A model generated the notes under the pieces. It ran no database searches, had not been told where the DNA came from, and was given only the letters and a program-made list of their open reading frames with translations. Made by a program: the position numbers and the translations under genes. Of a DNA stretch of 64,000 bases, positions 1 through 8,398 are shown one piece after another (position 1 is the first letter of the stretch; every line of letters starts with the position of its first letter). The stretch is from assembly GCA_034423015.1 (NCBI GenBank), contig DAOUJG010000069.1:41883-105882 (forward strand), in the 5' to 3' direction. This DNA is from JAGWBJ01 sp034423015. Lineage in GTDB: Bacteria > Chloroflexota > Dehalococcoidia > Lucifugimonadales > JAGWBF01.

Positions 1-5
1 GAGGG

Positions 6-32
6 GGCCCGGCGGTGCTCCGGGCCTTTCTT
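6..32 (+). terminator. Rho-independent terminator of an upstream gene
   Basis: A 7-bp perfect stem (GGCCCGG at 6-12 with CCGGGCC at 20-26, loop of 7) is followed by TTTCTT. It would end a plus-strand transcript that starts outside the window. From 33 to 221 I see no gene. Confidence 0.6.
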
Positions 33-221
33 GGAGGGTGACCTACCGGCCGTGGACAACCACATCAACCTACCTCCCCTGGGAGCCTGCCGATGATGGT
101 ATATGACGGCAAGAAGCGAGTTCAAGGAGCGCCGGCGCGGTTACCGGGCAGTTCTGGGCACTACCGGCGGGATGCGCCTCATATGCCATGTTTGGCACAG
201 GTTGCCATCCCCAGGCTTGCC

Positions 222-250
222 TTGACGCTCCACCTACCGTGTGCCACAAT
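222..250 (+). promoter_or_regulatory. Sigma-70-like promoter for the cysteine synthase gene
   Basis: A -35 box TTGACG (222-227) and a -10 box CACAAT (245-250) are separated by 17 bp, with TG one base before the -10 box. The predicted start lies about 27 bases upstream of the ATG at 284. Confidence 0.5.
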
Positions 251-283
251 GCCTCCCTGACCCGGGCGCCGTAGGGAGGCCTG

Positions 284-1198
284 ATGGCCAAGGTCGCCGA
301 CAATGTCCTCGACGTGGTAGGAGATACACCGCTGGTCAGGCTGCGGCGCGTCGTGCCGGAGGGTCACGCCAGGGTGCTGGGCAAGATGGAGTGTCTGAAC
401 CCCGCCGGGAGCGTCAAAGACCGCATCGCCCTGGCCATGGTGGAGGCGGCGGAGCGGGAGAAGGGGCTGGGCCCGGGCGACGTTATAGTCGGGGTGACCA
501 GCGGGAACACCGGCATCTCCCTGGCCATGGTCGCCGCCGTTCGGGGCTACAGGCTCGTCATCTTCATGCCCGAGAACGCCCCCGCCGAGCGGCGCAGGCT
601 CCTGGCCCGCTACGGGGCGGACATCCGCCTCACCCCGGCGTATCAGGGCATGAGCAGCGCCCAACAGGCGGCCCGGGCATATACCGCGGCCAACCCCGGT
701 TGCACCGTGCTGGACATGTTCACCGACCCGGCGGTGGTCAGGGTCCACCGGGAGAAGACGGCGGCCGAGATCCTCCGGGACACCCAGGGCAGGATCGACG
801 CCTTCGTGGCCGGCGTGGGCACCGGAGGGACCCTTACGGGCGTGGGACAGCGGTTGAAGCAGGAGAACCCATCCCTGAAGATAGTGGCCGTGGAGCCCGC
901 GTCGTCGCCGGTGCTCTCCCGGGGCGCCGCCGGCCTCCACACGATACCGGGGATAGGGGCTGACTTCCATCCTCCCTTGCTGGACCGGGCCCTACCCGAT
1001 GCGATAGTGGCCGTGACCGGGGAGGACGCCAACGCCATGTCCCTGCGCCTTGCCAGGGAGGAGGGCATCCTGGCGGGGGTCTCGTCGGGGGCCAACGTCG
1101 TCGCCTCCATCAGGACGGCTGCGGAGCTCGGCCACGGGAGCACCGTCGTCACCGTGTTGGCCGATACGGGGGAGCGCTACGTCAATTTCCCCATGTGA
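284..1198 (+). CDS. cysK: Cysteine synthase (O-acetylserine sulfhydrylase) family, PLP enzyme
   Basis: The 304-residue protein belongs to the fold-type II PLP family that makes cysteine from O-acetylserine and sulfide in the cytoplasm. The PLP lysine K45 sits in PAGSVKDR, the substrate loop TSGNTG is at 72-77, a glycine-rich phosphate-binding loop GVGTGGT lies near 178, and the SSGAN motif that contacts the PLP ring nitrogen lies near 267. Length matches CysK/CysM, and I cannot separate the two subtypes by eye. It is probably co-transcribed with surE just downstream. The ATG at 284 is supported by the conserved N-terminus ending in GDTPLV. Confidence 0.9.
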   Translation: MAKVADNVLDVVGDTPLVRLRRVVPEGHARVLGKMECLNPAGSVKDRIALAMVEAAEREKGLGPGDVIVGVTSGNTGISLAMVAAVRGYRLVIFMPENAPAERRRLLARYGADIRLTPAYQGMSSAQQAARAYTAANPGCTVLDMFTDPAVVRVHREKTAAEILRDTQGRIDAFVAGVGTGGTLTGVGQRLKQENPSLKIVAVEPASSPVLSRGAAGLHTIPGIGADFHPPLLDRALPDAIVAVTGEDANAMSLRLAREEGILAGVSSGANVVASIRTAAELGHGSTVVTVLADTGERYVNFPM

Positions 1199-1226
1199 CC
1201 TCCCCATGCCCGGGACTCGGGCAGGC

Positions 1227-1261
1227 CCCGGAGGCCCCGTTTTGCCCGGAGGCCCCGTTTT
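1227..1261 (+). repeat. Tandem 17-bp duplication carrying Shine-Dalgarno sequences upstream of surE
   Basis: The 17-mer CCCGGAGGCCCCGTTTT occurs at 1227-1243 and again at 1245-1261. Each copy contains GGAGG. The first copy is ideally spaced from the TTG at 1242, and the second lies 13 bases before the GTG at 1266. Confidence 0.85.
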
Positions 1262-2051
1262 AAAGGTGCTGGTCACCAACGACGACGGCATCGACGCCCC
1301 GGGCCTGTGGGCCGCGGCCGGGGCGTTCGCCGGCGTGGCCCAGGTCTTCGTGGTGGCGCCGGACAGGGAGCAGAGCGGGGTTGGCTCCTCGCTAACCCTC
1401 CACGCGCCCATCAGGGCCAACCAGGTCCGGCCTGCGGTGGAGCTGGAGGGTGTCTCGGCCTACTCCGTGCAGGGCACCCCGGCGGATAGCTGCGTGCTGG
1501 CCCTGGAGAAGCTGGTGGGCCCGGTGGACCTGGTGGTGTCGGGCATCAACTCCGGCTCCAACCTGGGACAGGACGTGCTGATCTCCGGGACCGTGGGCGC
1601 CGCTCTCCAGGGATACTTCCGGGACCTGCCCTCGCTGGCCGTCTCCGTTGGGGCGGTGACCGAGACCCGGTTCGAGGTGGCGGCGGACCTCCTCGGCCAC
1701 CTGGCCCGGCGCCTGGCCGGCGGGGCCAGGATTCCGCCGTCGTTGATAAACGTCAACCTGCCCAACGAGCCGGCGTCCCGCATCAAGGGAGTGCGGGTGA
1801 CGAAGCTCGGCGGGCGCAGCTACACGGAAACGGTGCAGGACAACCAGGAACGGGGACGCCCCTACTACCGGCTGTTCAGGAACCGGCCGGTGCAGCGTGA
1901 CCAGGGAGAGGACACGGACATCTGGGCCGTCAGGCACAACCTCGTCTCGATAACCCCGCTGCACGCGTCGATGACCGACGTGGCGCGTATGCCGGAAATC
2001 CAAGACCTGTTCGGCGACTGGAACGGCTGCAGGGCGGACGATAACGGCTAG
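1242..2051 (+). CDS. surE: 5'/3'-nucleotidase SurE
   Basis: SurE is a metal-dependent phosphatase acting on nucleoside 5'- and 3'-monophosphates. The family N-terminal strand followed by TNDDGIDAPG is present, with the metal-binding Asp pair, as are the VVAPDREQSG motif and the later SGINSGSN loop. I chose TTG 1242 (269 residues) because GGAGG lies 7 bases upstream and the whole first beta strand is kept. GTG 1266 (261 residues) and ATG 1206 are alternatives. It follows the cysteine synthase gene by about 40 bases. Confidence 0.88.
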   Translation: MPGGPVLKVLVTNDDGIDAPGLWAAAGAFAGVAQVFVVAPDREQSGVGSSLTLHAPIRANQVRPAVELEGVSAYSVQGTPADSCVLALEKLVGPVDLVVSGINSGSNLGQDVLISGTVGAALQGYFRDLPSLAVSVGAVTETRFEVAADLLGHLARRLAGGARIPPSLINVNLPNEPASRIKGVRVTKLGGRSYTETVQDNQERGRPYYRLFRNRPVQRDQGEDTDIWAVRHNLVSITPLHASMTDVARMPEIQDLFGDWNGCRADDNG

Positions 2052-2070
2052 CTCCGGGGCCCCGGTCAGC

Positions 2071-2098
2071 TTGACATGCCCGCTCCCGTTGATATAGC
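2071..2098 (+). promoter_or_regulatory. Promoter of the tRNA cluster
   Basis: A consensus -35 TTGACA (2071-2076) is followed after 16 bp by TATAGC (2093-2098). It lies between the surE stop and the first tRNA. Confidence 0.55.
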
Positions 2099-2126
2099 AT
2101 TTTGTGGTAGGCCCCTGCCGTCCCGT

Positions 2127-2160
2127 GTTCGGTACCCACGTTCGGTACCCGTGTTCGGTA
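2127..2160 (+). repeat. Tandem 13-bp repeat in the tRNA leader
   Basis: The unit GTTCGGTACCC plus two bases repeats at a 13-bp period starting at 2127, 2140 and 2153, the last copy being partial. It ends five bases before the first tRNA. Confidence 0.8.
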
Positions 2161-2165
2161 GATGA

Positions 2166-2241
2166 GGGGATATAGCTCAACTGGGAGAGCGCGGCGTTCG
2201 CAATGCCGAGGTTGGGGGTTCGAGCCCCCCTATCTCCACCA
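2166..2241 (+). tRNA. tRNA-Ala (anticodon CGC)
   Basis: A 76-nt cloverleaf folds by hand: acceptor GGGGATA pairs with TATCTCC and includes the G3-U70 pair that marks alanine tRNAs, D stem GCTC/GAGC, anticodon loop TTCGCAA, and a T arm with a TTCGAGC loop. The 3' CCA is encoded. It is first of three tRNAs probably processed from one transcript. Confidence 0.95.
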
Positions 2242-2248
2242 ATTTCGT

Positions 2249-2325
2249 GCCCCTGTAGCTCAGTTGGATAGAGCGGCGGCGTCCTAAGTCGCGCGTCGGG
2301 GGTTCGAGTCCCTCCAGGGGTACCA
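2249..2325 (+). tRNA. tRNA-Arg (anticodon CCT)
   Basis: A 77-nt cloverleaf with acceptor GCCCCTG, D stem GCTC/GAGC, anticodon stem GCGGC/GTCGC around loop GTCCTAA, and a normal T arm. It reads AGG codons. CCA is encoded. The first acceptor pair is G-U. Confidence 0.93.
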
Positions 2326-2331
2326 TTTTCT

Positions 2332-2409
2332 AGGAGCGTAGCTCAGTCTGGTCAGAGCGCCGGTCTCCAAAACCGGTGGTCGGGGGTTCGAATCCTCCCG
2401 CTCCTGCCA
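2332..2409 (+). tRNA. tRNA-Trp (anticodon CCA)
   Basis: A 78-nt cloverleaf with acceptor AGGAGCG/CGCTCCT, anticodon stem CCGGT/ACCGG around loop CTCCAAA, and a TTCGAAT T loop. Discriminator G and an encoded CCA fit tryptophan tRNA. Confidence 0.95.
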
Positions 2410-2423
2410 ACTGCAAGCCCGAA

Positions 2424-2451
2424 AGAGGGCCCGACGGCCCTCTCCTCTTTT
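2424..2451 (+). terminator. Terminator after the tRNA cluster
   Basis: An 8-bp perfect stem (AGAGGGCC/GGCCCTCT, loop CGAC) is followed by a pyrimidine tract ending in TTTT. Confidence 0.75.
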
Positions 2452-2619
2452 GTCCAGACCGCCGGGGGTCACCCGGCCCAGCCCACCCGGACCAGCGCCC
2501 CCGCCGTGCGGCACCGGGACCTCCCCTTCGTTGACACCTCCCCCGGCCGCACCCATAATTCGGTGTGATCCAGACCCGTTGCCAAACCCGTCTGCCAAAC
2601 TCGTCTATGGAGGTTGCAC

Positions 2620-3075
2620 ATGGGCCACTCACTGCCGCCGGTCACCATAGTCCACGGATCGGACATCCGGGAGGAGCCCGTGACGCCCGACGGAATCATC
2701 CAGGCGCCCTACGCCACCGGCACGGCCATCCTGGGTGACACGCCCGTCGCCATATCCACCCCGGACTCCGAGGAGGGCGCCAGGCGGGGTCTGCCCGTCC
2801 ACGAGGCGGTGTTTGCCCGAAGGAAGACCATCGGGCACGGTGGCGGCGAGGCCTGGCATACCCACATGTCCTACTACGACATCTTCTTCTACATCCTCTC
2901 CGGGAGGGCCACCATGATATGGGAGCAGGATGGAGAGCGCCGGGAGGAGGAGTTCGGCCCCGGGGACTTCGTCCACATGAGCCCGGGTTCGACCCACCAG
3001 TGGATCAACACCGGCGACGAGGACCTGAAGCTGGTGGAGTTCGGCCACTTCCACAACTACGCAGAGCAGGGTTAG
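2620..3075 (+). CDS. Cupin-domain protein
   Basis: This 151-residue protein has one cupin beta-barrel. The metal-site histidines appear in AWHTHMSYYD, the acidic/Gly turn in FGPGDFVHMSPGSTHQW, and the core fits the RmlC-like two-motif pattern. Such single-domain cupins are often metal-dependent dioxygenases, isomerases or ligand sensors, and the substrate is not evident. The ATG at 2620 has GGAGG six bases upstream. It is the first gene of a plus-strand group leading into a hydrolase and LLM enzyme. Confidence 0.8.
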   Translation: MGHSLPPVTIVHGSDIREEPVTPDGIIQAPYATGTAILGDTPVAISTPDSEEGARRGLPVHEAVFARRKTIGHGGGEAWHTHMSYYDIFFYILSGRATMIWEQDGERREEEFGPGDFVHMSPGSTHQWINTGDEDLKLVEFGHFHNYAEQG

Positions 3076-3076
3076 T

Positions 3077-3105
3077 TTGACACCACCACGGGGGCGTAGT
3101 ATGGT
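3077..3105 (+). promoter_or_regulatory. Promoter for the alpha/beta hydrolase
   Basis: TTGACA (3077-3082) and TATGGT (3100-3105) with a 17-bp spacer begin right after the cupin stop codon, so the hydrolase can be transcribed on its own. Confidence 0.55.
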
Positions 3106-3144
3106 CGTGCCAACCACCGATCCCCGCGGCGGAGGCGTCCATCC

Positions 3145-3948
3145 ATGACCGCTGGCGCCCAGATATGGACCGAGGAGACGATGACCCTGGCCAGCAGCAG
3201 GGTCCAGGTCGTCAAGGGCGGCTCCGGGGAGCCCCTGCTACTGCTCCACGACGAGATGGGGCACCACACGCGGCTCCGTTGGCACGAAGCCCTGGCCCGG
3301 CGGCATACCCTGTTCATACCCTCCCACCCCGGATACGGGACCTCCGAGCACCTGGAGTGGATCAGGAGCGTCCGGGACATGGCGGGCTGGTACCTGGACG
3401 CCCTGGACGACCTCGGGCTCGCCGGCGTCAACGTCGTGGGCCTGTCCCTGGGCGGCTGGCTGGCCGCCGAGATGGCGGCCATGTGCCCCCGGCAGTTCAA
3501 GAGGCTGGTGCTGGTGGGCTCGCCGGGCATCTTTCCTCCCTCGGGGGAGGTGTACGACATGTTCCTTTCCACGGCCAGGGAGTACATGACCGACGCGGTG
3601 CTGGACCCGGCCGCGACCCCGGAGTTCGCCCGGGTGTGCCCCGACGACCCGACGCCGGAGCAGGTGGAGGCGTGGGAGGTGGCCCGGCAGCAGAGCAGCC
3701 TGCTGGCCTGGAAGCCCTACATGTACGACCCCGCCCTTCCCCACCTGTTGCGAAGGGCCAGGACGGTCCCGACCATGATAGTGTGGGGCAAGCAGGACGC
3801 CATCGTCCCCCTGAGCGTGGGCGAGGCCTACCGCGAGGCGATACCCGGGTCCAGCCTGGAAGTGCTGGAGGGGTGCGGCCACCGCCCGGAGCTGGAGAGG
3901 CCCGAGGAGCTCGTGCGGCTGGTGGAGGGGTTCCTGTCCGGGAGCTAG
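3145..3948 (+). CDS. Alpha/beta-fold hydrolase
   Basis: The 267-residue protein shows the complete catalytic triad of the alpha/beta hydrolase fold: nucleophile S101 in GLSLGG, acid D218 in GKQDAIVP and H246 in GCGHRPE. There is no signal peptide, so it is cytoplasmic. Substrate could be an ester, a meta-cleavage product or an epoxide. The oxyanion strand LLLLHD at 31-36 lacks the usual HG pair. Neighbouring cupin and LLM genes suggest a shared degradation pathway, which is inference. Confidence 0.85.
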   Translation: MTAGAQIWTEETMTLASSRVQVVKGGSGEPLLLLHDEMGHHTRLRWHEALARRHTLFIPSHPGYGTSEHLEWIRSVRDMAGWYLDALDDLGLAGVNVVGLSLGGWLAAEMAAMCPRQFKRLVLVGSPGIFPPSGEVYDMFLSTAREYMTDAVLDPAATPEFARVCPDDPTPEQVEAWEVARQQSSLLAWKPYMYDPALPHLLRRARTVPTMIVWGKQDAIVPLSVGEAYREAIPGSSLEVLEGCGHRPELERPEELVRLVEGFLSGS

Positions 3949-3966
3949 GAGCCGTGCCCGGAGCGG

Positions 3967-4018
3967 GTCCAGCCCCAAACGAGTCCAGCCCAAACGAATC
4001 CAGCCCAAACGAGTCCAG
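3967..4018 (+). repeat. 15-bp tandem repeat upstream of an LLM gene
   Basis: The unit GTCCAGCCCAAACGA occurs about 3.4 times (3967-3982, 3983-3997, 3998-4012, 4013-4018) with one single-base insertion and one substitution. It fills the gap before the start at 4046. Confidence 0.9.
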
Positions 4019-4045
4019 AACGACATCCTCGGTGGGAGGTCAGAG

Positions 4046-5350
4046 ATGTTCATAGGATACTTCACCGAGCGTCCCTACCAGGACCCGGGCTCGGGCTACT
4101 TCGGCTCGACGGGCAAGCCCATCATGGACCTGACGGTCAGCAACGAGATATACGACGCGGAGATCGGGGCGCAGCTCTACAACCGATACCTGGACGAGAA
4201 GGTATACGCCGAGGAGATGGGCTTCGACGGCCTGGTGCTCAACGAGCACCACGGCACCCCCTTCTGCATGGGCGGGGCCATGAACGTGGAGGCCTCCATC
4301 CTGGCGCGGGTGACCGACCGGGCCAAGATAGTGCTGCTGGGGAACATCATTCCCATCTGGGACGACCCCCTGTGGCTGGTGGAGCAGCTAGCCATGATCG
4401 ACATGATCTCCCACGGGCGGCTGGTGTCCGGCTGGGTGCGGGGCACCGGAAGGGAGAGCGTGGCCCACAACGCCCCGCCCCACTACAACTGGGAGCGGTT
4501 CCAGGAGGCCCACGAGTTCATAGTCAAGGCGTGGACGACGCCGGGGCCCTTCCGATGGGAGGGCAAGCACTACCAGTACCGCCACGTGAACCCGTGGGTG
4601 AAGCCCTACCAGAAACCCCATCCGCCCATATGGCTGCCGGGGGTCGTCAGTAAGGACTCCCTGGTGTGGGCGGCGAACAAGCGCATCCCCTACGTCATGC
4701 TCTCCACCCAACTGGACCCCACCCGGGAGGCCTTCCAGCTATATCACGACACTGCCGCCGAGCAGGGGTACGAGTCGGGCCCTCAGAACCTGGGCTACCT
4801 GTGGAAGGTCCACGTGGACGAGACGGAGGAGCTGGCCGAGGAGGCCGGGCGCAAGTTCGTGCAGGGGCCCAGCAACCCGTTCCTGGCCGGCAACGAGGGC
4901 ACCCTGAACCCGGCGCTGCTGCACCTGCCCGGGCTCAACTCCCGCTCCCGGAGGCTGTCCACTCAGCTCGTGGCCACGCGGGCCAGGGGCGGCTCCTACG
5001 GCCTCGCCTACGAGCAGCAGATAGAAGACTACACTATCATCTCGGGCACTCCCAAGACGGTGCTCCCCAAGATCCGCCACGTGCTGGAGTACCTGCGCCC
5101 GGGCAGCATCTTCCTGTGGGACGGGGACGGCGCCATGAGCCACGACGACGCGATGCGGAGCCTGCGCCTGATGGGCCAGGAGGTCATCCCCGCCGTCCGC
5201 GAGATGGCCAAGGAGCTGGACCTCCCCGGCCCCTTCGAGGTGGACCCGGCCACGGGCAAGCCCCCCGAGGCCGTGCCGGCGGGCAACGGCGCCGGGACGC
5301 ACCGCAGTGAGGCAGGCCAGGCGGCCCCGGAAGACGGTGCAGCGGGCTAG
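4046..5350 (+). CDS. LLM-class flavin-dependent monooxygenase
   Basis: This 434-residue protein is a bacterial luciferase-like TIM-barrel enzyme that would use FMN or F420 to oxidise a small organic substrate. Family signs are the N-terminal strand MFIGYFTERPY, the NEHH motif near residue 68, the segment LVEQLAMIDMISHGRLVSGW, and the substrate-lid region RHVNPWVKPYQKPHPPIW. It is longer than the usual ~340 residues because of a C-terminal extension rich in Pro, Gly and Ala. A GGGAGG Shine-Dalgarno precedes the ATG. The exact reaction is not readable from sequence. Confidence 0.88.
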   Translation: MFIGYFTERPYQDPGSGYFGSTGKPIMDLTVSNEIYDAEIGAQLYNRYLDEKVYAEEMGFDGLVLNEHHGTPFCMGGAMNVEASILARVTDRAKIVLLGNIIPIWDDPLWLVEQLAMIDMISHGRLVSGWVRGTGRESVAHNAPPHYNWERFQEAHEFIVKAWTTPGPFRWEGKHYQYRHVNPWVKPYQKPHPPIWLPGVVSKDSLVWAANKRIPYVMLSTQLDPTREAFQLYHDTAAEQGYESGPQNLGYLWKVHVDETEELAEEAGRKFVQGPSNPFLAGNEGTLNPALLHLPGLNSRSRRLSTQLVATRARGGSYGLAYEQQIEDYTIISGTPKTVLPKIRHVLEYLRPGSIFLWDGDGAMSHDDAMRSLRLMGQEVIPAVREMAKELDLPGPFEVDPATGKPPEAVPAGNGAGTHRSEAGQAAPEDGAAG

Positions 5351-5443
5351 GGGGACAGCCCCGGCCATCGCTGCCCTCCCTCTTCGCAAGCACGGATGTC
5401 GCGGGCACGGACGGTCCGCCCCGAGCAGGGCCCCAAGCAGGTA

Positions 5444-7087
5444 ATGACCGAGACTCCCGACCGCTCCGCCGACGTCATCGTCGTTGGCGGCGGCCCGGCG
5501 GGCAGCACCGCCGCCACCATGATGGCCCGGAAGGGCCTCCGGGTCCTGCTACTGGAGCGGGACCGGTTCCCGCGCCACCACGTCGGAGAGTCCCTGCTTC
5601 CGGCCAGCCTTCCCGTCCTGGAGGAGCTGGGCGTGCTGCCGGCGGTCCGGGACGAGGGGTTCCTGCCCAAGTGGGGGGCCACGATGGTATGGGGCCGGGA
5701 CCGGGCCCCGTGGAGCTGGTATTTCCGCGAGAGCAACCGGCGCCATCCCCACTCCTACCAGGTGTGGCGTCCCCGCTTCGACCAGTTGCTGCTGGAGAAC
5801 GCCCGGGCCAACGGCGTCGACGTCTGGGAGGGGCACAGGGTCACCGAAGTGCTCTTCCGGGGCGCCCGGGCCACGGGGGTCGACTACACGGGGCCCGACG
5901 GGCGGCCGGGAGCGGCCCGGGCGTCCTTCGTGGTCGACGCCAGCGGGCAGGCCGGCCTGCTGGCCGGCAGGATGGACCTCCGGCGTTGGGACCCGTCATT
6001 TCAGAACCTGGCCGTGTACGCCTACTTCACCGGCGCCCAACGGCTGCCCCCGCCCGACGAGAACAACATCTTCATCGAGTCGTACCCCTCGGGCTGGTTC
6101 TGGAACATCCCCCTCCACACGGGCTGGGCCAGCGTGGGTGCGGTGGTGGACAGCGCGGTGGCCCAGCGGGGCATCCGGGACAGGGGCGTGGAGGGGTTCT
6201 TCTCTGACCAGGTCTCGGCGGCGCCCCACACCAGGGAGATGCTCGCCTCCGCCGCCAGGACCCTGGGCCCCTTCGTGGCCAGGGACTGGTCCTATGCGGC
6301 AGAGAGGTTCGCGGGCGACGGGTACGTCCTGGCCGGGGACGCGGCCTGCTTCGTGGACCCCCTGTTCTCGTCGGGGGTCCACCTCGCCCTGACCTCGGGA
6401 GTGCTGGCGGCCGCCTACGTGGTGACCGGCCTCAGGGACGCCGACCTGGGCAGGGCTTCCGCGTCGGTCTACCGGGAGCTGTACTACCGGGAGTACGCCC
6501 ACTTCCGCGAGCTGGCGCGCCTCTTCTACCACAGCAACCGCAGTGCCGAGGCCTACTTCTGGGAGGCGAGGCGGATAGCCGGCGACGTGGAGAGCGGGTC
6601 GGACCGGGAGGCCTTCGTGCGGGCGGTTGCGGGCCAGCCGGCCCGGGGATACGAGCGCGCCGTCCTGGGGTACGGCCAGCCGCCCGCGGGGTTCACCGAG
6701 GGGCTTCGCCAGGTCGAGGGGATGCGCGCCGAGCGGCGCGCCCGACTGGAGGGAGAGCTGTCGGGTGAGGCCATGCGCCGGGCCGTGCCCCGCATGGCCG
6801 GGGGAGCCGCCCTGCGGCGGAAGCCCGTGGTGGGAGAGGGCGAGTTCCAGTGGGGCTACGTGCTCACCACCCCGGACCGGCCCGAGGGGATTCCCTGCAG
6901 CGACCTGGTGGCGGTGGTGGTGTCCATGGTGGACGGCAAGACCACGGTGGGAGACATCCTGGGTCGCGTGGCCGCCCGGGTCGGGGAGGCCCAGGCAGAG
7001 GCGGTGGAACGGAGCGTGGTGGAGGCCCTGGGCATCATGTACGTCGACGGCGTGGTGGAGGAGCTTGAGTCCGGCCGGGGTGGGTGA
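5444..7087 (+). CDS. Flavin-dependent halogenase-like oxidoreductase
   Basis: The 547-residue protein has an N-terminal FAD motif GGGPAGS (15-21), then GESLLPAS (48-55), a WxWxIP signature as WFWNIP at 218-223, and GDAACFVDPLFSSGVH at 298-313. The last two are hallmarks of FADH2-dependent halogenases of the CmlS/PltA type, and K76 in FLPKWGA sits where their catalytic lysine is expected. A C-terminal region of about 70 residues from about 475 resembles a PqqD-like winged helix. ATG 5444 was preferred over ATG 5396 because the FAD motif follows at normal distance. A plain FAD hydroxylase remains possible. Confidence 0.72.
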   Translation: MTETPDRSADVIVVGGGPAGSTAATMMARKGLRVLLLERDRFPRHHVGESLLPASLPVLEELGVLPAVRDEGFLPKWGATMVWGRDRAPWSWYFRESNRRHPHSYQVWRPRFDQLLLENARANGVDVWEGHRVTEVLFRGARATGVDYTGPDGRPGAARASFVVDASGQAGLLAGRMDLRRWDPSFQNLAVYAYFTGAQRLPPPDENNIFIESYPSGWFWNIPLHTGWASVGAVVDSAVAQRGIRDRGVEGFFSDQVSAAPHTREMLASAARTLGPFVARDWSYAAERFAGDGYVLAGDAACFVDPLFSSGVHLALTSGVLAAAYVVTGLRDADLGRASASVYRELYYREYAHFRELARLFYHSNRSAEAYFWEARRIAGDVESGSDREAFVRAVAGQPARGYERAVLGYGQPPAGFTEGLRQVEGMRAERRARLEGELSGEAMRRAVPRMAGGAALRRKPVVGEGEFQWGYVLTTPDRPEGIPCSDLVAVVVSMVDGKTTVGDILGRVAARVGEAQAEAVERSVVEALGIMYVDGVVEELESGRGG

Positions 7088-7088
7088 T

Positions 7089-8300
7089 ATGGTGTACGGC
7101 ATGGGAAGCCTCCCCCTGGAAGGCGTCAAGGTGCTGGAGCTGGCGCACATAGTCGCCGGCCCCACCGCCGGGCTCATCCTCGCCGACATGGGCGCCGACG
7201 TCGTCAAGATCGAGCCCCCCGACGCCCTGGAACCCCAGCGCATCGGCACTGCCAGGGTCGGCCAGTTCTTCTTCTTCAACCGAAACAAGCGCAGCCTGGT
7301 CCTGGACCTGAAGAAGGACGAGGGCCGGGAGGTGTTCTTCAAGCTGGCCGAGAACACGGACGTGGTGGTCGACAACATGGGCCCGGGCACCATGGAGCGC
7401 CTGGGCATAGGCTACGAGCAGGTCTCTCCCCGGAACCCGGGCATCATATACTGCTCCGTGAAGGGGTTCCTCAGCGGGCCCTACAGCCGGCGTCCCTTCC
7501 TTGACGAGCTGGCCCAGATGATGTGCGGCCTGGCGTACATGACCGGCCCGCCGGGCCGGCCCCTGCGGGCCGGGGCCTCCGTGGTGGACATAGGCGCGGC
7601 CACCTATGCGGTGGTGGGGGTGTTGGGCGCCCTGGTCAAGCGTCAGGCCACGGGCCGGGGGCAGAAGATAACCGGCGGGCTGTTCGAGACGGGGCTGTTT
7701 CTCGTCGGACAGCACATGGCCAACGCCCAGTTCAGCGGGCAACCCCCGAGCCCCATGCCGGCCCGGGACCAGCAGCCGGGCAGGCAGACGGGATGGGGCG
7801 TCTACGACCTCTTCGACTGCGCCGACGGACGGCAGGTGTTCATCGGCGTGACCAGCGATGCCCAGTGGCTGCGGTTCTGCCAGGCACTGGGGCTGGACGA
7901 CTTGGCCGCGGACCCCGAGCTGGTCAGCAACCCAGGGCGGCGGGAAGCCCGTCCCAGGCTGGTGCCGCGCATCGCCGAGGCCGTTGGCGCCATGGACAGC
8001 CGGGACCTGGCCGGGGTGATGGCGGACAACGGGATCCCCGTCGCGCCCCTCAACACCCCTGAGGACGTCCTGGAGGACCCCCACGTCAACTTCGGCCACA
8101 AGCTGCTGGACGTGCAGGGAGGGGAGCGGGCCATGAGGCTGCCCGCGCTGCCCTACGAGAGCACCGAGTACCCCTTCTCCAAACGGTCCGACCCCCCGGT
8201 CAAGCCCGGCTCACACACGCGGGAGGTGCTGGCCGAGGCGGGATACTCCCCGGAGCGGATCGAAGCCCTTCTGGGGGGCCAGGTGGTGAAGGAGCTCTAG
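7089..8300 (+). CDS. CaiB/BaiF (class III) CoA-transferase
   Basis: This 403-residue protein matches family III CoA-transferases, which move CoA between carboxylic acids through an aspartyl-CoA intermediate. The conserved start LPLEGVKVLELAHIVAGP, the NRNKRSLVLDLK segment and the candidate catalytic aspartate D139 in PFLDELAQ are present, followed by the usual DIGAATYAVVGVLGAL helix. The ATG lies one base after the halogenase-like gene stop, so the two are surely co-translated. It would activate or exchange an acyl acid in the same pathway. Confidence 0.88.
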   Translation: MVYGMGSLPLEGVKVLELAHIVAGPTAGLILADMGADVVKIEPPDALEPQRIGTARVGQFFFFNRNKRSLVLDLKKDEGREVFFKLAENTDVVVDNMGPGTMERLGIGYEQVSPRNPGIIYCSVKGFLSGPYSRRPFLDELAQMMCGLAYMTGPPGRPLRAGASVVDIGAATYAVVGVLGALVKRQATGRGQKITGGLFETGLFLVGQHMANAQFSGQPPSPMPARDQQPGRQTGWGVYDLFDCADGRQVFIGVTSDAQWLRFCQALGLDDLAADPELVSNPGRREARPRLVPRIAEAVGAMDSRDLAGVMADNGIPVAPLNTPEDVLEDPHVNFGHKLLDVQGGERAMRLPALPYESTEYPFSKRSDPPVKPGSHTREVLAEAGYSPERIEALLGGQVVKEL

Positions 8301-8398
8301 CCTCCTACGAGCGCCCTGAGCCCGTCCGGCCCGAACCTCCGTCGCGCCATCTCCGGTCCCCCTGTGCGGTGTGCGGAGTGAGGTTGCCCTGAAGACTC

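Noticed and set aside
2284..2598. Minus-strand frames across the tRNA cluster
   Set aside because: They are translations of tRNA genes and their terminator, which are well supported.
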